A DNA stretch of 34,814 nucleotides from Clostridia bacterium (GTDB lineage Bacteria; Bacillota_A; Clostridia; Christensenellales; Aristaeellaceae): the NCBI GenBank assembly GCA_025997215.1, contig BNUH01000028.1, positions 1-34,814 of the forward strand, in the 5' to 3' direction. Below are positions 9,043-17,536 of this stretch, piece after piece (position 1 is the first letter of the stretch; every line of letters begins with the position of its first letter). Position numbers and translations under genes: made by a program. Below the pieces are notes generated by a model. The model was not told the DNA's origin, ran no database searches, and saw only the letters and a program-made list of their open reading frames with translations.

Positions 9043-9972
9043 TCAACGACTGTACCGCGCGCGGATGCGCGGGTCAATGAACGCGTAGAGAATATCCACA
9101 GCAATCATGATGATGCAGAAATATGTTGCGAGCACGATGGTTGAGGACATGACGATGGGCATATCCTTGCTGCGGATTGCCGTTAAGATGTACGTCCCAA
9201 TTCCCGGAATATTAAACACATTTTCGATGATGACGCTGCCGCCCAGCACAGTGCCGAAGTTCACGCCCAACAGCGTGATGATGGGGATCAGCGCGTTCTT
9301 CAATGCGTGCCGCACGATGACACGCTTTTCCGGGCAGCCCTTGGCCCTTGCAGTACGGATGTAATCCTGGCGCACCGCATCCAGCATCGCTGTTCTAGAG
9401 AAACGGATGATGACCGCTACGGACGCGACTGTCAACGTGATAACAGGCATGATATAACCTGATACCTGGTTAATGCCGTTGGTTGGCAGCACATGCAGAC
9501 GCAGCGCAAACAAATAAATGAGCATGAGACCTACAAAGAAGGTTGGCACGGACGCGAACAGCAGCGCAATGACTGTGGAAAGCGTATCCGTCAAGGAATA
9601 CTGCCGTATGGCGGCGACGATGCCGATTGTCACACCGATGACGCTGGAAAACGCCATGGCCAGTACGCCTAAGCGCAGTGTGATGGGCACGCGCGCTAAC
9701 AATTCTTTCGCGAACTGGCTTTGGGTGCGGTATGAAATGCCGAGATCCCCTTGCGCGAAACGGATGATATAGTCAGCGAAGCGAGCCAGGTAAGGTTTAT
9801 CGAAACCCAACTGATGATTGAGCATATCCACGGCGGACTGTTCTGCGTTGATCCCCAGCAGCAGACGGCCCGGATCGCCCGGCGTGAGGGACATGATGGT
9901 ATACACGATAAACACAACACCGATGACACTCGGAATGAGATACAGAAGGCGTTTAAGAATGTACTTTGTCAT
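9043..9972 (-). CDS. Peptide ABC importer permease (DppB/OppB type)
   Basis: A 309-residue membrane protein of the DppB family. The N-terminal helix (LIPSVIGVVFIVYTIMSL), the TPGDPGRLLLG segment and the coupling-loop pattern YIRTARAKGCPEKRVIVRHA are typical, as is the closing IDILYAFIDPRIR-like end (VDILYAFIDPRIR). GGGAGAG lies before the ATG. It forms the channel with the DppC-type permease. The 92-base gap from the binding-protein gene carries a small GC palindrome (TCCCGCGCGGGA, 9982-9993) next to the ribosome binding site, which may lower translation relative to the binding protein (inference). Confidence 0.93.
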   Translation of the reverse strand: MTKYILKRLLYLIPSVIGVVFIVYTIMSLTPGDPGRLLLGINAEQSAVDMLNHQLGFDKPYLARFADYIIRFAQGDLGISYRTQSQFAKELLARVPITLRLGVLAMAFSSVIGVTIGIVAAIRQYSLTDTLSTVIALLFASVPTFFVGLMLIYLFALRLHVLPTNGINQVSGYIMPVITLTVASVAVIIRFSRTAMLDAVRQDYIRTARAKGCPEKRVIVRHALKNALIPIITLLGVNFGTVLGGSVIIENVFNIPGIGTYILTAIRSKDMPIVMSSTIVLATYFCIIMIAVDILYAFIDPRIRARYSR

Positions 9973-10064
9973 CTTGATCTCTCCCGCGCGGGACCGGAAC
10001 CGGAGTTCGCCCGATTTCGATCCCGCAAGTCACATGCTAATTCACGATGTACTCAGCAAACTGG

Positions 10065-11588
10065 TTATTCCCAGGCAAGACGCTCGATCTTGACCTTCAG
10101 AATGTTCGGGGTGGAATAGGTGAGGTTGTCTTTCTTGATGATGGAGGTTTGCTTGGACATTATAGCCGTGAGCGGCTGTTCATCAAACAGTGTGGTGTAA
10201 ATTTGCGTGTACAGATCCACGCGCGTTGCCATATCGCTGGTGGCTTCTCCCTTGGCGATCAGCTCGTCGAGCTCTGGAGTACCGAACTCGCCTGTCGGGA
10301 ACAAGCGCGCCTTCTTGGCTGGGGTGTAAAAATACTTGGCAACGTACGACATTTCATAGATCTCGGTGGATAGGCTGAAAGTCAGCAGCTGATAATCCAT
10401 CGCGAAGATCTTATCGTACAACGTATTCTGTTCGAGGATCTCAATGTCAAAGTCGATGCCAATCTGGGCGAGCTGCTGCTGAATCGCCACAGCGTACCGT
10501 TCCTGCGTGTTCATAATCGGCACAGCCTGCTCCAGCTTGATGCCATTGGGGTATCCCGCTTCTGCCAGCAGGGCTTTCGCCTTTTCCAGATCATAGGTGA
10601 AATGAGGGAGAGTGTCGTAATCCGGCGCGCCTGCCTGAGCAGGCGAGTAGAAGTAATCCCAAGGAAGATCCTTGCCTTCACTGACGATCAGGTTGATCGA
10701 TTCGCGATCCACACCGTACGCGACAGCTTGGCGGACCAGCTTGTTGTCAAACGGCGCAAGGCCGCAGTTGAACAGCAGCAGATATACGCCATCCGCATCG
10801 AGCCAATAGACTGTATAACCACTCTTTTCTTCAAAAGGCAGAGCGTATGCAGCGTCCACCTTAGAGACGAGGTCGAGTTCGCCCGCTTCGAGCGCAAGTG
10901 ACATAGCCTGCGGATCGGAGAACACCTTGTATGTCACATATTGAATAGGGGGATAGTTGCCGTCCGTCCACTTGAAGTAGTCGTCGTTGCGTTCCAGCTT
11001 GATGGTATTGAATCCATCATACGATACGACGCGGTAGGGGCCGGTGCCGACTGGTGCGAAACGATGTGCCTCGCCCAGTTCCGTGATCGCTTTTTCATTG
11101 ATTATCTCGGTTCCGGAGAGAACCACCATGTTGTATGCGGTCGGGTTGGTGGCATGGATCACGACTGTGTAATCGCCTTCGGTTTCGACGCTCGCGATGT
11201 AATGGGCGTTCCCCTCCCAGAAGGAGAAGCTGGCCAGGTTGTCAAACGTATACTTTACATCCGAAGCGGTGAGATGTTCTCCGTTGTGGAAATATACATT
11301 TTCATTCAGAACAAACGTATAGGTCAGCATATCCTCTGAGATTTCGAAGCTTTTCGCAAGCTCTCCTACGTATACGCCATCTTCCAGCTCAATCAGGGTA
11401 TCGAATGTATTAGCAATCACGTATTGTTCTTCGCGGGAGAAAGCACTCATTGGTTCCAGAGATGCCAGGGATACGTTCAATCCAATGGTGACGCTGTCCT
11501 TCACGGCTGTCTCCGCAAGCACAGGCATGCCAAATAAACCGTTTAAACCGATCAACAGCGCCAACAACAACCCCAAGCTCTTTTTCAT
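10065..11588 (-). CDS. Peptide-binding protein (SBP family 5)
   Basis: A 507-residue extracellular solute-binding protein of the OppA/DppA class. Residues 1-25 are a Sec signal peptide (MKKSLGLLLALLIGLNG, then PVLAETA) with no lipobox cysteine. The mature part carries family 5 features: LEPMSAFSREEQ, FVLNENVYFHNGEHLTASDVKYT and RQAVAYGVDRESI. It would capture peptides outside the membrane and deliver them to the DppB/DppC permeases. GGAGG lies before the ATG. It is the first gene of the operon, directly after the promoter and its two palindromes, as expected for the component needed in greatest amount. The ligand could also be nickel or another family 5 substrate, but the downstream peptidases favour peptides. 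Confidence 0.93.
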   Translation of the reverse strand: MKKSLGLLLALLIGLNGLFGMPVLAETAVKDSVTIGLNVSLASLEPMSAFSREEQYVIANTFDTLIELEDGVYVGELAKSFEISEDMLTYTFVLNENVYFHNGEHLTASDVKYTFDNLASFSFWEGNAHYIASVETEGDYTVVIHATNPTAYNMVVLSGTEIINEKAITELGEAHRFAPVGTGPYRVVSYDGFNTIKLERNDDYFKWTDGNYPPIQYVTYKVFSDPQAMSLALEAGELDLVSKVDAAYALPFEEKSGYTVYWLDADGVYLLLFNCGLAPFDNKLVRQAVAYGVDRESINLIVSEGKDLPWDYFYSPAQAGAPDYDTLPHFTYDLEKAKALLAEAGYPNGIKLEQAVPIMNTQERYAVAIQQQLAQIGIDFDIEILEQNTLYDKIFAMDYQLLTFSLSTEIYEMSYVAKYFYTPAKKARLFPTGEFGTPELDELIAKGEATSDMATRVDLYTQIYTTLFDEQPLTAIMSKQTSIIKKDNLTYSTPNILKVKIERLAWE

Positions 11589-11611
11589 GTGGTCGATCCT
11601 CCTTCTTCAAC

Positions 11612-11637
11612 GGAAACGTTTCCTGAAAAGCGTTTCA
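11612..11637 (-). promoter_or_regulatory. Two adjacent LacI-type operator-like palindromes
   Basis: GGAAACGTTTCC (11612-11623) is a perfect 12-base palindrome with a central CG. It is joined directly to TGAAAAGCGTTTCA (11624-11637), whose TGAAA/TTTCA ends are inverted. Both resemble LacI-family or CcpA cre sites, though neither fits the cre consensus fully (about 11 of 14 by eye). They lie between the -10 box and the ribosome binding site of the peptide operon, where a bound repressor would block transcription. Confidence 0.55.
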
Positions 11638-11651
11638 TCGCTTTCAGTGTA

Positions 11652-11680
11652 AGTATAATAGGCAACGCGAAAATTGTCAA
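11652..11680 (-). promoter_or_regulatory. Sigma-A-type promoter of the peptide operon
   Basis: On the minus strand TTGACA (11675-11680) and TATACT (11652-11657) are separated by exactly 17 bases. The start of transcription would fall near 11645, about 55 bases before the binding-protein ATG. No other good promoter was seen inside the operon, so all eight genes are probably read from here. Confidence 0.85.
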
Positions 11681-11689
11681 TTCCTTTTT

Positions 11690-12138
11690 TTCGAAAAAAA
11701 CGAATTATCGAATTCTGCGGCTTGCAAATACGCGTTCTGACAACTCGCATTAGGGCTTTATTCACGGAACGAATGCAAGATTCATATGAATACCATGCAA
11801 AAATTACACTGCATCGGACCATAAATTCGCCACTGCCGACACATATGGGTTGGTATCGATCGTTCGATTGGGTGATCATTCCCAGTTCATTATTGCATGT
11901 TGCACAACCGTGGAAGCTGTCAGTAGCCGTTAGTAATCCGAGAACTGCCGTAGGTTCAGCTTGTGGCAACTTATGTCCCGTCAAAAGTCAAGGCTTCATA
12001 TTTCTCTACCCCCGGTGCAGCGGGAGTTGCGGCTCGGTAGGTACATAAAGTCCGCTCAGCCATACTCGAACGGGAATGTCCTACCACAGTTAACCAATAT
12101 ATCGATAGCAACATCGTCATACGTCAGTCCTCATTCTG
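11690..12138. other. Gene-free stretch left of the IS remnant
   Basis: About 450 bases with only short, uncharacteristic frames on either strand. None has a convincing ribosome binding site or a recognisable domain. It may hold decayed mobile DNA, given the IS remnant that follows, but I cannot show this. Confidence 0.4.
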
Positions 12139-13125
12139 CGTGAGCATTGACAAAATGCCGGAACATAATTCCTTGTATGATGTAGTCAGGTTTCAGCAGT
12201 AGCAAAAATCTGCTGGAACCGGTACAATAACCCAGTAATGGAAATACTTGTACCATTGGGCAGAGGGCGTCGAAGTTTCCTTGCTCGACTTTAAGAAAAA
12301 TGGTCATACGCGCAGCAAAGTGCAACGTTATGTATGCATCTGCGGTAAAACATTTTTGCCCACCACGGGTACCATTTTCGACGAGCATCGTATTTCAATA
12401 AGCGAGTGGACGGATTATTGCTTGAACTTATTCCACCACGTAAGCATTAACGCTGACTCTTGGAACAATAAAAAACGCGTTCAAAACATCCAGATATTGG
12501 CTTCAAAAACTGTTTCTGACACTTGAGGGAGTACAAGACAACATCGTTTTATCGGGCAAAGTCTGGTTTGACGAGACATTTTACTCTGTTCGCTCAGAGG
12601 AGATAGTACGAAAAGACAATGGTAACAAACTCAGAGGGTTGTCGGTAAACCAATTGTGTATCGGCGTTGCTACAGATAAGAAAAACAGTGTCATCTTACT
12701 TGAAGGTACAGGAAGACCTTCGCAAGCGAAGACATTTGAAGTGTTTGGGAATCACATTGACCGTGGTTCACACTTAATTCATGACGATGACAACTCGCAC
12801 CGGCGATTGATTAAAAAGTTATCGTTAGACAGTACGGTATATCCTTCCACGACATTGAAAGGGCTGCCCGACAACGAGAATCCTATGAACCCTGTCAACC
12901 GTGTACACGCCATTCTCAAAAACTTCCTGAATTCGCACGGTGGATTTAAACGTGAGGATATGTAAGGTTATCTGAACCTATTCGCCTTTGTCTCGAATCA
13001 TCCGACCGAGCTGTTGGAAAAAGTTGAGCTTGTGATAAATCTGGGATTTCAAAATCCCAGATTGCTAAGGTACATATATTTCTATGGCTCTACTACTAAC
13101 GTTTAGACGGATCTTATCAACACTA
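12139..13125 (+). mobile_element. Decayed IS1595-type insertion sequence
   Basis: The transposase remnant at 12248-13106 is flanked by weakly matching ends. The left end reads ATTGACAAAATGCCG (12146-12160), and the reverse complement of the right end gives GTTGATAAGATCCG (13108-13121). The enclosed length, near 1 kb, suits single-gene IS1595-type elements. The ends are imperfect and no target duplication was recognised, so the borders are approximate. The segment is visibly richer in A and T than its neighbours. Confidence 0.5.
12248..13106 (+). pseudogene. IS1595/ISXO2-like transposase, frameshifted
   Basis: Three consecutive pieces resemble one DDE transposase of the IS1595 group. Piece one has the end of a zinc-binding N-terminus (KKNGHTRSKVQRYVC, CGKTFLPTTGTIFDEH). 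After a run of six A (12470-12475) the frame must skip one base to continue as FKTSRYWLQKLFLTLEGVQ, then VWFDETFYSVRSE with the first catalytic aspartate, and LIHDDDNSH with the second. An in-frame TAA at about 12963 then interrupts the KRED-GYLNLFAFVSNHP stretch, and the frame resumes to TAG at 13104. The N-terminal cysteine pair also looks lost. The protein cannot be made intact, so this is a relic. Confidence 0.8.
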
Positions 13126-13153
13126 TGCACTACAGGATTTTTATTCATTAATA

Positions 13154-14068
13154 CTATCCTCGCCGAATCTCGGCCATAATAGCTTCAATAGGCGCGTCTT
13201 TGCCCAGCGCCGCCACTTCATCTGCGAGTTTACTTGGCAATGGCGGAGCGTTCATAAGTTCGGCGTTGCGCGCGGCCTGTTCGGGCGTTTCAGCGCCCAG
13301 CACCAGGCTTGTTATGCCGGGCAGATCGCGGATTGCTGTCAGCGCCAGCTGTGAAACGGGCATGCCTTCGCGTTCGGCGATATCCTTCAATCTTTTCACC
13401 CATGGCGTCGCTTGGGTAAACCTGGCAGGCAGTTCAGCCATGAAGAATAGCCCTTGCAAGAACACGCTGCGGGCGAACACCATCTTCCCAGCTAAGCGCA
13501 ACGCTTCCAGCATGCCGCTGCTGATCAGCCGCCGATCCAATACATTGATGGGCAGTTGAACCGCCGAGTACAGATCATTTTGCAGCATACGGGCAACTTG
13601 CTCGCCCTCATAGACGGACACACCCACCCGCTCCACGAGACCACGGTCCATTAGCGAGCGCAGCGCGTCAGGCACTGCCGAGCCATACGCATCCATGTCG
13701 TCTGCGTTATGCAGCAGGAGCAGCGGCAGTTTTGTAAGGCCGAGCGCCGATAGCGAGGCTTTGACGCTTGATTCAATCTGTTCCGACACTTGGTCGAACA
13801 CGGATGCGTGGCCATGTACAGCAGCAGGATCCACGCGGAATTTGGTTATGACAGTAAAACTGGATCCCGGATGCGCGGCCAGGTATTGACCGATCACCCT
13901 CTCGGAATCGCCATAAAGCCTGGCCGTATCCAAGCATGTTACACCGCCTCGATGTGCTGTGTCAAGCACATCGAAGGCGGTTTCCAGCGAAGGTTTTCCT
14001 GTAGAGTTAGCGATCCCATACGCCATGCCTAACTGCACAGTGCCCAAGGTCATGGGGGAAATGTTCAT
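13154..14068 (-). CDS. Aldo/keto reductase
   Basis: A 304-residue NAD(P)H-dependent reductase of the AKR superfamily, which folds as a TIM barrel and reduces sugar or other carbonyls. The catalytic set is visible: aspartate and tyrosine in CLDTARLYGDSE, lysine in VITKFRVD and histidine in LLLHNADD. The cofactor end includes ITSLVLGAETPEQAARNAELM. The opening LGTVQLGMAYGIAN resembles AKRs found in sugar-modification loci. AAGGAAG lies about ten bases before the ATG, overlapping the stop of the binding-protein gene 15 bases upstream. It is the last gene of this sugar operon and probably acts on the imported sugar or its aldol products; the substrate is unknown. Confidence 0.88.
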   Translation of the reverse strand: MNISPMTLGTVQLGMAYGIANSTGKPSLETAFDVLDTAHRGGVTCLDTARLYGDSERVIGQYLAAHPGSSFTVITKFRVDPAAVHGHASVFDQVSEQIESSVKASLSALGLTKLPLLLLHNADDMDAYGSAVPDALRSLMDRGLVERVGVSVYEGEQVARMLQNDLYSAVQLPINVLDRRLISSGMLEALRLAGKMVFARSVFLQGLFFMAELPARFTQATPWVKRLKDIAEREGMPVSQLALTAIRDLPGITSLVLGAETPEQAARNAELMNAPPLPSKLADEVAALGKDAPIEAIMAEIRRG

Positions 14069-14083
14069 ATGAATGAAACTTCC

Positions 14084-15613
14084 TTACTTCAGCATGTCTT
14101 CATATTCCGCAATGATCTTGTCCAGACCGGCTGCCCTCATCTGAGCGACATAAGCGTCCCAAGTCGCGTCGATGTCGATCTTGCCCATGACCGCGTTGGC
14201 AAAGTATTCGTTGTTGATAGTGCTAACGTCGCTGCCATACGTGTCGATGGACTGATTGACCTTCGGCGCGAAGAAGTTTCTGCCTGAGTATATCTTGTTG
14301 CTGGAGATAGCGATTTCGTTTGTGGCTATATCGGCGGGAGTCAGAATCAGATTCGCGTCCTTAACGCTCTGCGGCTGTGTCGCGTAGAACTGGCCGACGC
14401 CTAATGAACGCTGCTGTTCGAAGCTCCATTCCGGCTTCATAATTAGCGTACCATTTTCGTCGATATCATATGTCACGCCTTCCTGACCATAGCGGCCGAA
14501 CGTGTACTGCTCGATGTCAGCGGCGAAGGATTCCTTAATCTGCATAATGCGGATGAGCTTCTCATCGCTGACATCTGCGCCGAACAGCACGCATGCCTGA
14601 CCCGTTATAGTCGGGAATCCCCATGACGCGCCCGACAGCCCGTCAGCTCCGGTTACCGCCGCATAGATGGAAACCTTAGCGTCGGGGTTCACATTGTACA
14701 GCATGTTGAATACGCTGTTCGCTCCCCGCGAGGCTTCACCCCACCACGCATTGTCGTCCATGATGCCGATGCGTCCTGCCGACCATTTCTCGCGGAGTAT
14801 GGTTCTGCTGTCGGTGAACGATTCAGGATCAATCAAGCCTTCCGCGTACCAGGCGGCCAGCGTCTTAAGAGCGTTCTTGTACGGCTCCGTGACGGACGTG
14901 TAGACTACGCTGCCGTCGTCTTGCAAGTTGTAAGTGTTCCTCATGATGCCGTACGCGCCGAAGATGTAATGGAATCCGCCGTTGGCCCCGCTGATGCCCA
15001 GCGTATCCGCAGCGCCGTTGCCATCGGGATCATTTTTGGCAAAGGCTGCCGCCACATCGTGCAGCTCATCCAGCGTTGTGGGGATAGATAGACCCAGTTT
15101 ATCCAGCCAGTCCGTGCGGATATACGAACTGAACGGGAACGCCGCCGTGTATGCGATGTATGGCATGGCGTAGACTTCACCGTCGTCATAGGTCAGCATC
15201 GTTTCCGTCATCTCTTTAGAGCCGACCATCTCAATGGTCTTTTCCATCCATACAGGAGCATACGTGTACAGAAGATCAAATGAGATCGGCCGAACCAACG
15301 CTTGATCGATCAGCATTTGATAGCGCGCGCCTGGCTGGGAGATATAGTCCGCCGTGTTGCCTGCCGCGAAGTACAAATCCCACGCTTCCTGCTCGGAGTA
15401 TGAGATTTCCAGCGGGATGATCTTCACATTCCATTTCTCTTCCAGATACTTTTGGAACCATGTGCCGTCCTCGGCGGGCGGTGTCGTGTCCGCGTGCCCG
15501 GACCATGTGATCTCCAGATAAGGCAGGGTTTCGTCCGCGATGCCCAGATTGAACGACGCGGTCGCTAGCACCAGCATTAGCGCCAGAGCCAGGCACAGGA
15601 TAGATCGTTTCAT
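14084..15613 (-). CDS. CUT1 sugar ABC importer, extracellular binding protein (LipO-like)
   Basis: A 509-residue binding protein of the large family 1 type that partners LplB/YtcP permeases. Residues 1-26 form a Sec signal (MKRSILCLALALMLVLATA) without an obvious lipobox, although a lipoprotein form cannot be fully excluded. Typical segments include WFQKYLEEKWNVK near the start, RTDWLDKLGLSIPTTLDELH, FAKNDPDGNGAADTLG and a C-terminal AQMRAAGLDKIIAEYEDML. ATG at 15613 follows AGGAGG by eight bases; the frame is open only three bases more, to TTG. It follows the YtcP-type permease and would deliver an oligosaccharide or sugar acid to the two permeases. Confidence 0.9.
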   Translation of the reverse strand: MKRSILCLALALMLVLATASFNLGIADETLPYLEITWSGHADTTPPAEDGTWFQKYLEEKWNVKIIPLEISYSEQEAWDLYFAAGNTADYISQPGARYQMLIDQALVRPISFDLLYTYAPVWMEKTIEMVGSKEMTETMLTYDDGEVYAMPYIAYTAAFPFSSYIRTDWLDKLGLSIPTTLDELHDVAAAFAKNDPDGNGAADTLGISGANGGFHYIFGAYGIMRNTYNLQDDGSVVYTSVTEPYKNALKTLAAWYAEGLIDPESFTDSRTILREKWSAGRIGIMDDNAWWGEASRGANSVFNMLYNVNPDAKVSIYAAVTGADGLSGASWGFPTITGQACVLFGADVSDEKLIRIMQIKESFAADIEQYTFGRYGQEGVTYDIDENGTLIMKPEWSFEQQRSLGVGQFYATQPQSVKDANLILTPADIATNEIAISSNKIYSGRNFFAPKVNQSIDTYGSDVSTINNEYFANAVMGKIDIDATWDAYVAQMRAAGLDKIIAEYEDMLK

Positions 15614-15636
15614 CAAGATGACCTCCTTCTATTACC

Positions 15637-15653
15637 ATACGCAAGAAGCGTAT
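15637..15653 (-). other. Small intercistronic stem-loop
   Basis: ATACGC-AAGAA-GCGTAT forms a six-base stem just before the ribosome binding site of the binding-protein gene. It could stabilise the downstream mRNA against decay from the permease side. The stem is short, so this is only suggestive. Confidence 0.3.
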
Positions 15654-15678
15654 TGGGATCAAGTTTACGCCTTTATGT

Positions 15679-16563
15679 TTAGCCTTTTAGCGCGCCGACC
15701 ATTACGCCCTTGACGAAATACTTCTGCAGGAATGGATACAAAACGATTATCGGCATTGTGCATATCACTATTGTCGAACACTTGATGGATGTCGACGTGA
15801 TATCTGCCGTAGCCGCGGAGAGCGTATTGGATTCATCCACCGATGTTGTGATGATCAGACGGCGGACTACCAGCTGCAGCAGGGTCATGCTTTTTTCAGG
15901 CGTGTATATCATCGCGTCGAACCAAGAATTCCAATGCCCGACCGCGCCCCACAGCGTCAGCACGGCCAGTATAGGCATGGATAGCGGCAGCAGTATCTGG
16001 AATATGACCCGTAGCGGATGAGCGCCGTCTATCATGGCGGATTCTTCCAATTCATAAGGCAGGGCTTGAATAAAGTTGCGGCAAATGATCAGGTTCCACG
16101 CGCTGGCTATGCCCGGCAGCACCCATACCCAGAACGTGTTGAGCAGCCCCAGGCTGCGGATATTCAGGTAGGTCGGAATAAGGCCCGCGCCTATGAACAT
16201 GGTCAGAATTACGTAGAACGTGATAAAGCTCTTGCCCGGCAGATCCCGTCTAGATAAACCATAGCTGCCGCAGTACGTAAAAAACACCGACAAGAGCGTA
16301 CCGATCACAGTGCGCGAGGCCGTATTTTTTAAACCGATCAGTATCTCCTGATTGCGGAACACAAACTTGTATGCGTCCAGCGTGAACTCCGACGGCCACA
16401 GTTTCAGGCCGTTGGTGTTCGCCGTGCGCGCCGATGAGAACGAGCGCACGACTGTCTGCCACAGCGGGTAAAGAAAGCATATGCTCAGCAACACCATCAA
16501 CACGATGATGGTATTATGCATCAGCCTGTCTCCGAGCGAAATACGGCGTCCGGCTTTTACCAT
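15679..16563 (-). CDS. CUT1 sugar ABC importer permease (YtcP/MalG type)
   Basis: A 294-residue permease with six predicted membrane helices, starting with IIVLMVLLSICFLYPLW. The EAA coupling loop reads LPYELEESAMIDGAHPLRVI and the protein ends FLQKYFVKGVMVGALKG, a C-terminus characteristic of the YtcP group. It overlaps the LplB-type gene by seven bases, so the two subunits are translationally coupled and form one channel. No ATPase gene is nearby; CUT1 systems of this kind in Bacillota usually borrow a shared MsmX-like ATPase (family knowledge). Confidence 0.92.
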   Translation of the reverse strand: MVKAGRRISLGDRLMHNTIIVLMVLLSICFLYPLWQTVVRSFSSARTANTNGLKLWPSEFTLDAYKFVFRNQEILIGLKNTASRTVIGTLLSVFFTYCGSYGLSRRDLPGKSFITFYVILTMFIGAGLIPTYLNIRSLGLLNTFWVWVLPGIASAWNLIICRNFIQALPYELEESAMIDGAHPLRVIFQILLPLSMPILAVLTLWGAVGHWNSWFDAMIYTPEKSMTLLQLVVRRLIITTSVDESNTLSAATADITSTSIKCSTIVICTMPIIVLYPFLQKYFVKGVMVGALKG

Positions 16564-17498
16564 ATCCCGTGATCCCCCTCACCCAACCGCCGAACGATGG
16601 CGTTAGTACCCACTACCAGCGTAAGGCCGATGATGTTTTTCAGCAAACCGACCGCGGTTGCGAGGCTGTATTGCAGCTTATCTGTCAAGCCAACGCGGTA
16701 CACGTATGTATCGATGATGTCGCCCGTCGAGTATACGAGGGAGTTATATAGGTTGAATATCTGGTCGAATCCCGCGTTGAGCACCCCGCCCAGCTGCAGT
16801 ATGAACTGAATGGATATGACGGACATGAGGCCCGGCAGAATTATATGCCTGATGATCCGCACACGGCTAGCGCCATCGATTTCAGCCGCCTCATACAGCT
16901 CCGCACTGATGCCCGCGATAGCGGCGAGGTATATGATGGAACCCCAGCCGATCTCCTTCCAAAGGCCTGTGATTACCAGGATAGACCTGAACCACGCAGG
17001 TTCAGTCAGGAAGAACTTCTTCGGCATGCCCATCAGCTCGAGGAAATAGTTCAAGATGCCATAGTTTACAGACAGTATATCCCTCATAATACCGCCCAGT
17101 ATGACCCAGCTGAGGAAATGCGGCAGGTATGACAGCGTTTGCACCGTGCTCTTGAGGTGTTTGTAACGGATCTCGTTGATCATTATGGCGAACAGTATTA
17201 CGGTGGGGAAGCCGAACAGCAGCCGCATCAAACTGATGATTATGGTATTTACGAACGCTCGCCTGAATATCTGGCTCCCGAACATGGTCGTGTAATGCTT
17301 CAGCCCAACCCACGGACTGCCGGATATGCCCTTGCGCACAACGAAGTCCTTGAACGCCAGCTGTATTCCGTACATGGGAAAGTAGTGGAAGAACAGAAAT
17401 CCCAACAGCACGGGCGACAGGAGAACGTATGCCCATCGCTGCCGATAGATACGCTTACTCAACGATCCCTTGTGTTTGGGCGTGATAGCGGCGGTCAT
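16557..17498 (-). CDS. CUT1 sugar ABC importer permease (LplB type)
   Basis: A 313-residue membrane protein. The N-terminal segment AYVLLSPVLLGFLFFHYFPM and the following GIQLAFKDF are typical of LplB permeases. The coupling loop reads AELYEAAEIDGASRVRIIRH, and the last helix includes GLTLVVGTNAIVRRL. GGAGGAG lies five bases before the ATG. It follows the BNR-type gene after 38 bases and pairs with the YtcP-type permease downstream. Substrate identity must come from the linked enzymes, which point to an unusual sugar. Confidence 0.92.
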   Translation of the reverse strand: MTAAITPKHKGSLSKRIYRQRWAYVLLSPVLLGFLFFHYFPMYGIQLAFKDFVVRKGISGSPWVGLKHYTTMFGSQIFRRAFVNTIIISLMRLLFGFPTVILFAIMINEIRYKHLKSTVQTLSYLPHFLSWVILGGIMRDILSVNYGILNYFLELMGMPKKFFLTEPAWFRSILVITGLWKEIGWGSIIYLAAIAGISAELYEAAEIDGASRVRIIRHIILPGLMSVISIQFILQLGGVLNAGFDQIFNLYNSLVYSTGDIIDTYVYRVGLTDKLQYSLATAVGLLKNIIGLTLVVGTNAIVRRLGEGDHGIW

Positions 17499-17536
17499 AC
17501 GATCTCCTCCTTAATTAAGCATTGTTACTCTATGGT

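Noticed and set aside
12000..12080. GTTCGAGT-like sequence on the minus strand as a tRNA
   Set aside because: No acceptor, D or anticodon stems could be arranged around it.
12470..12476. AAAAAAC heptamer at the transposase frameshift as a programmed slippery site
   Set aside because: The phase is wrong for a -1 shift on A-AAA-AAC; continuing the protein needs a +1 shift. A later in-frame stop and damaged N-terminus show that the element is simply decayed.
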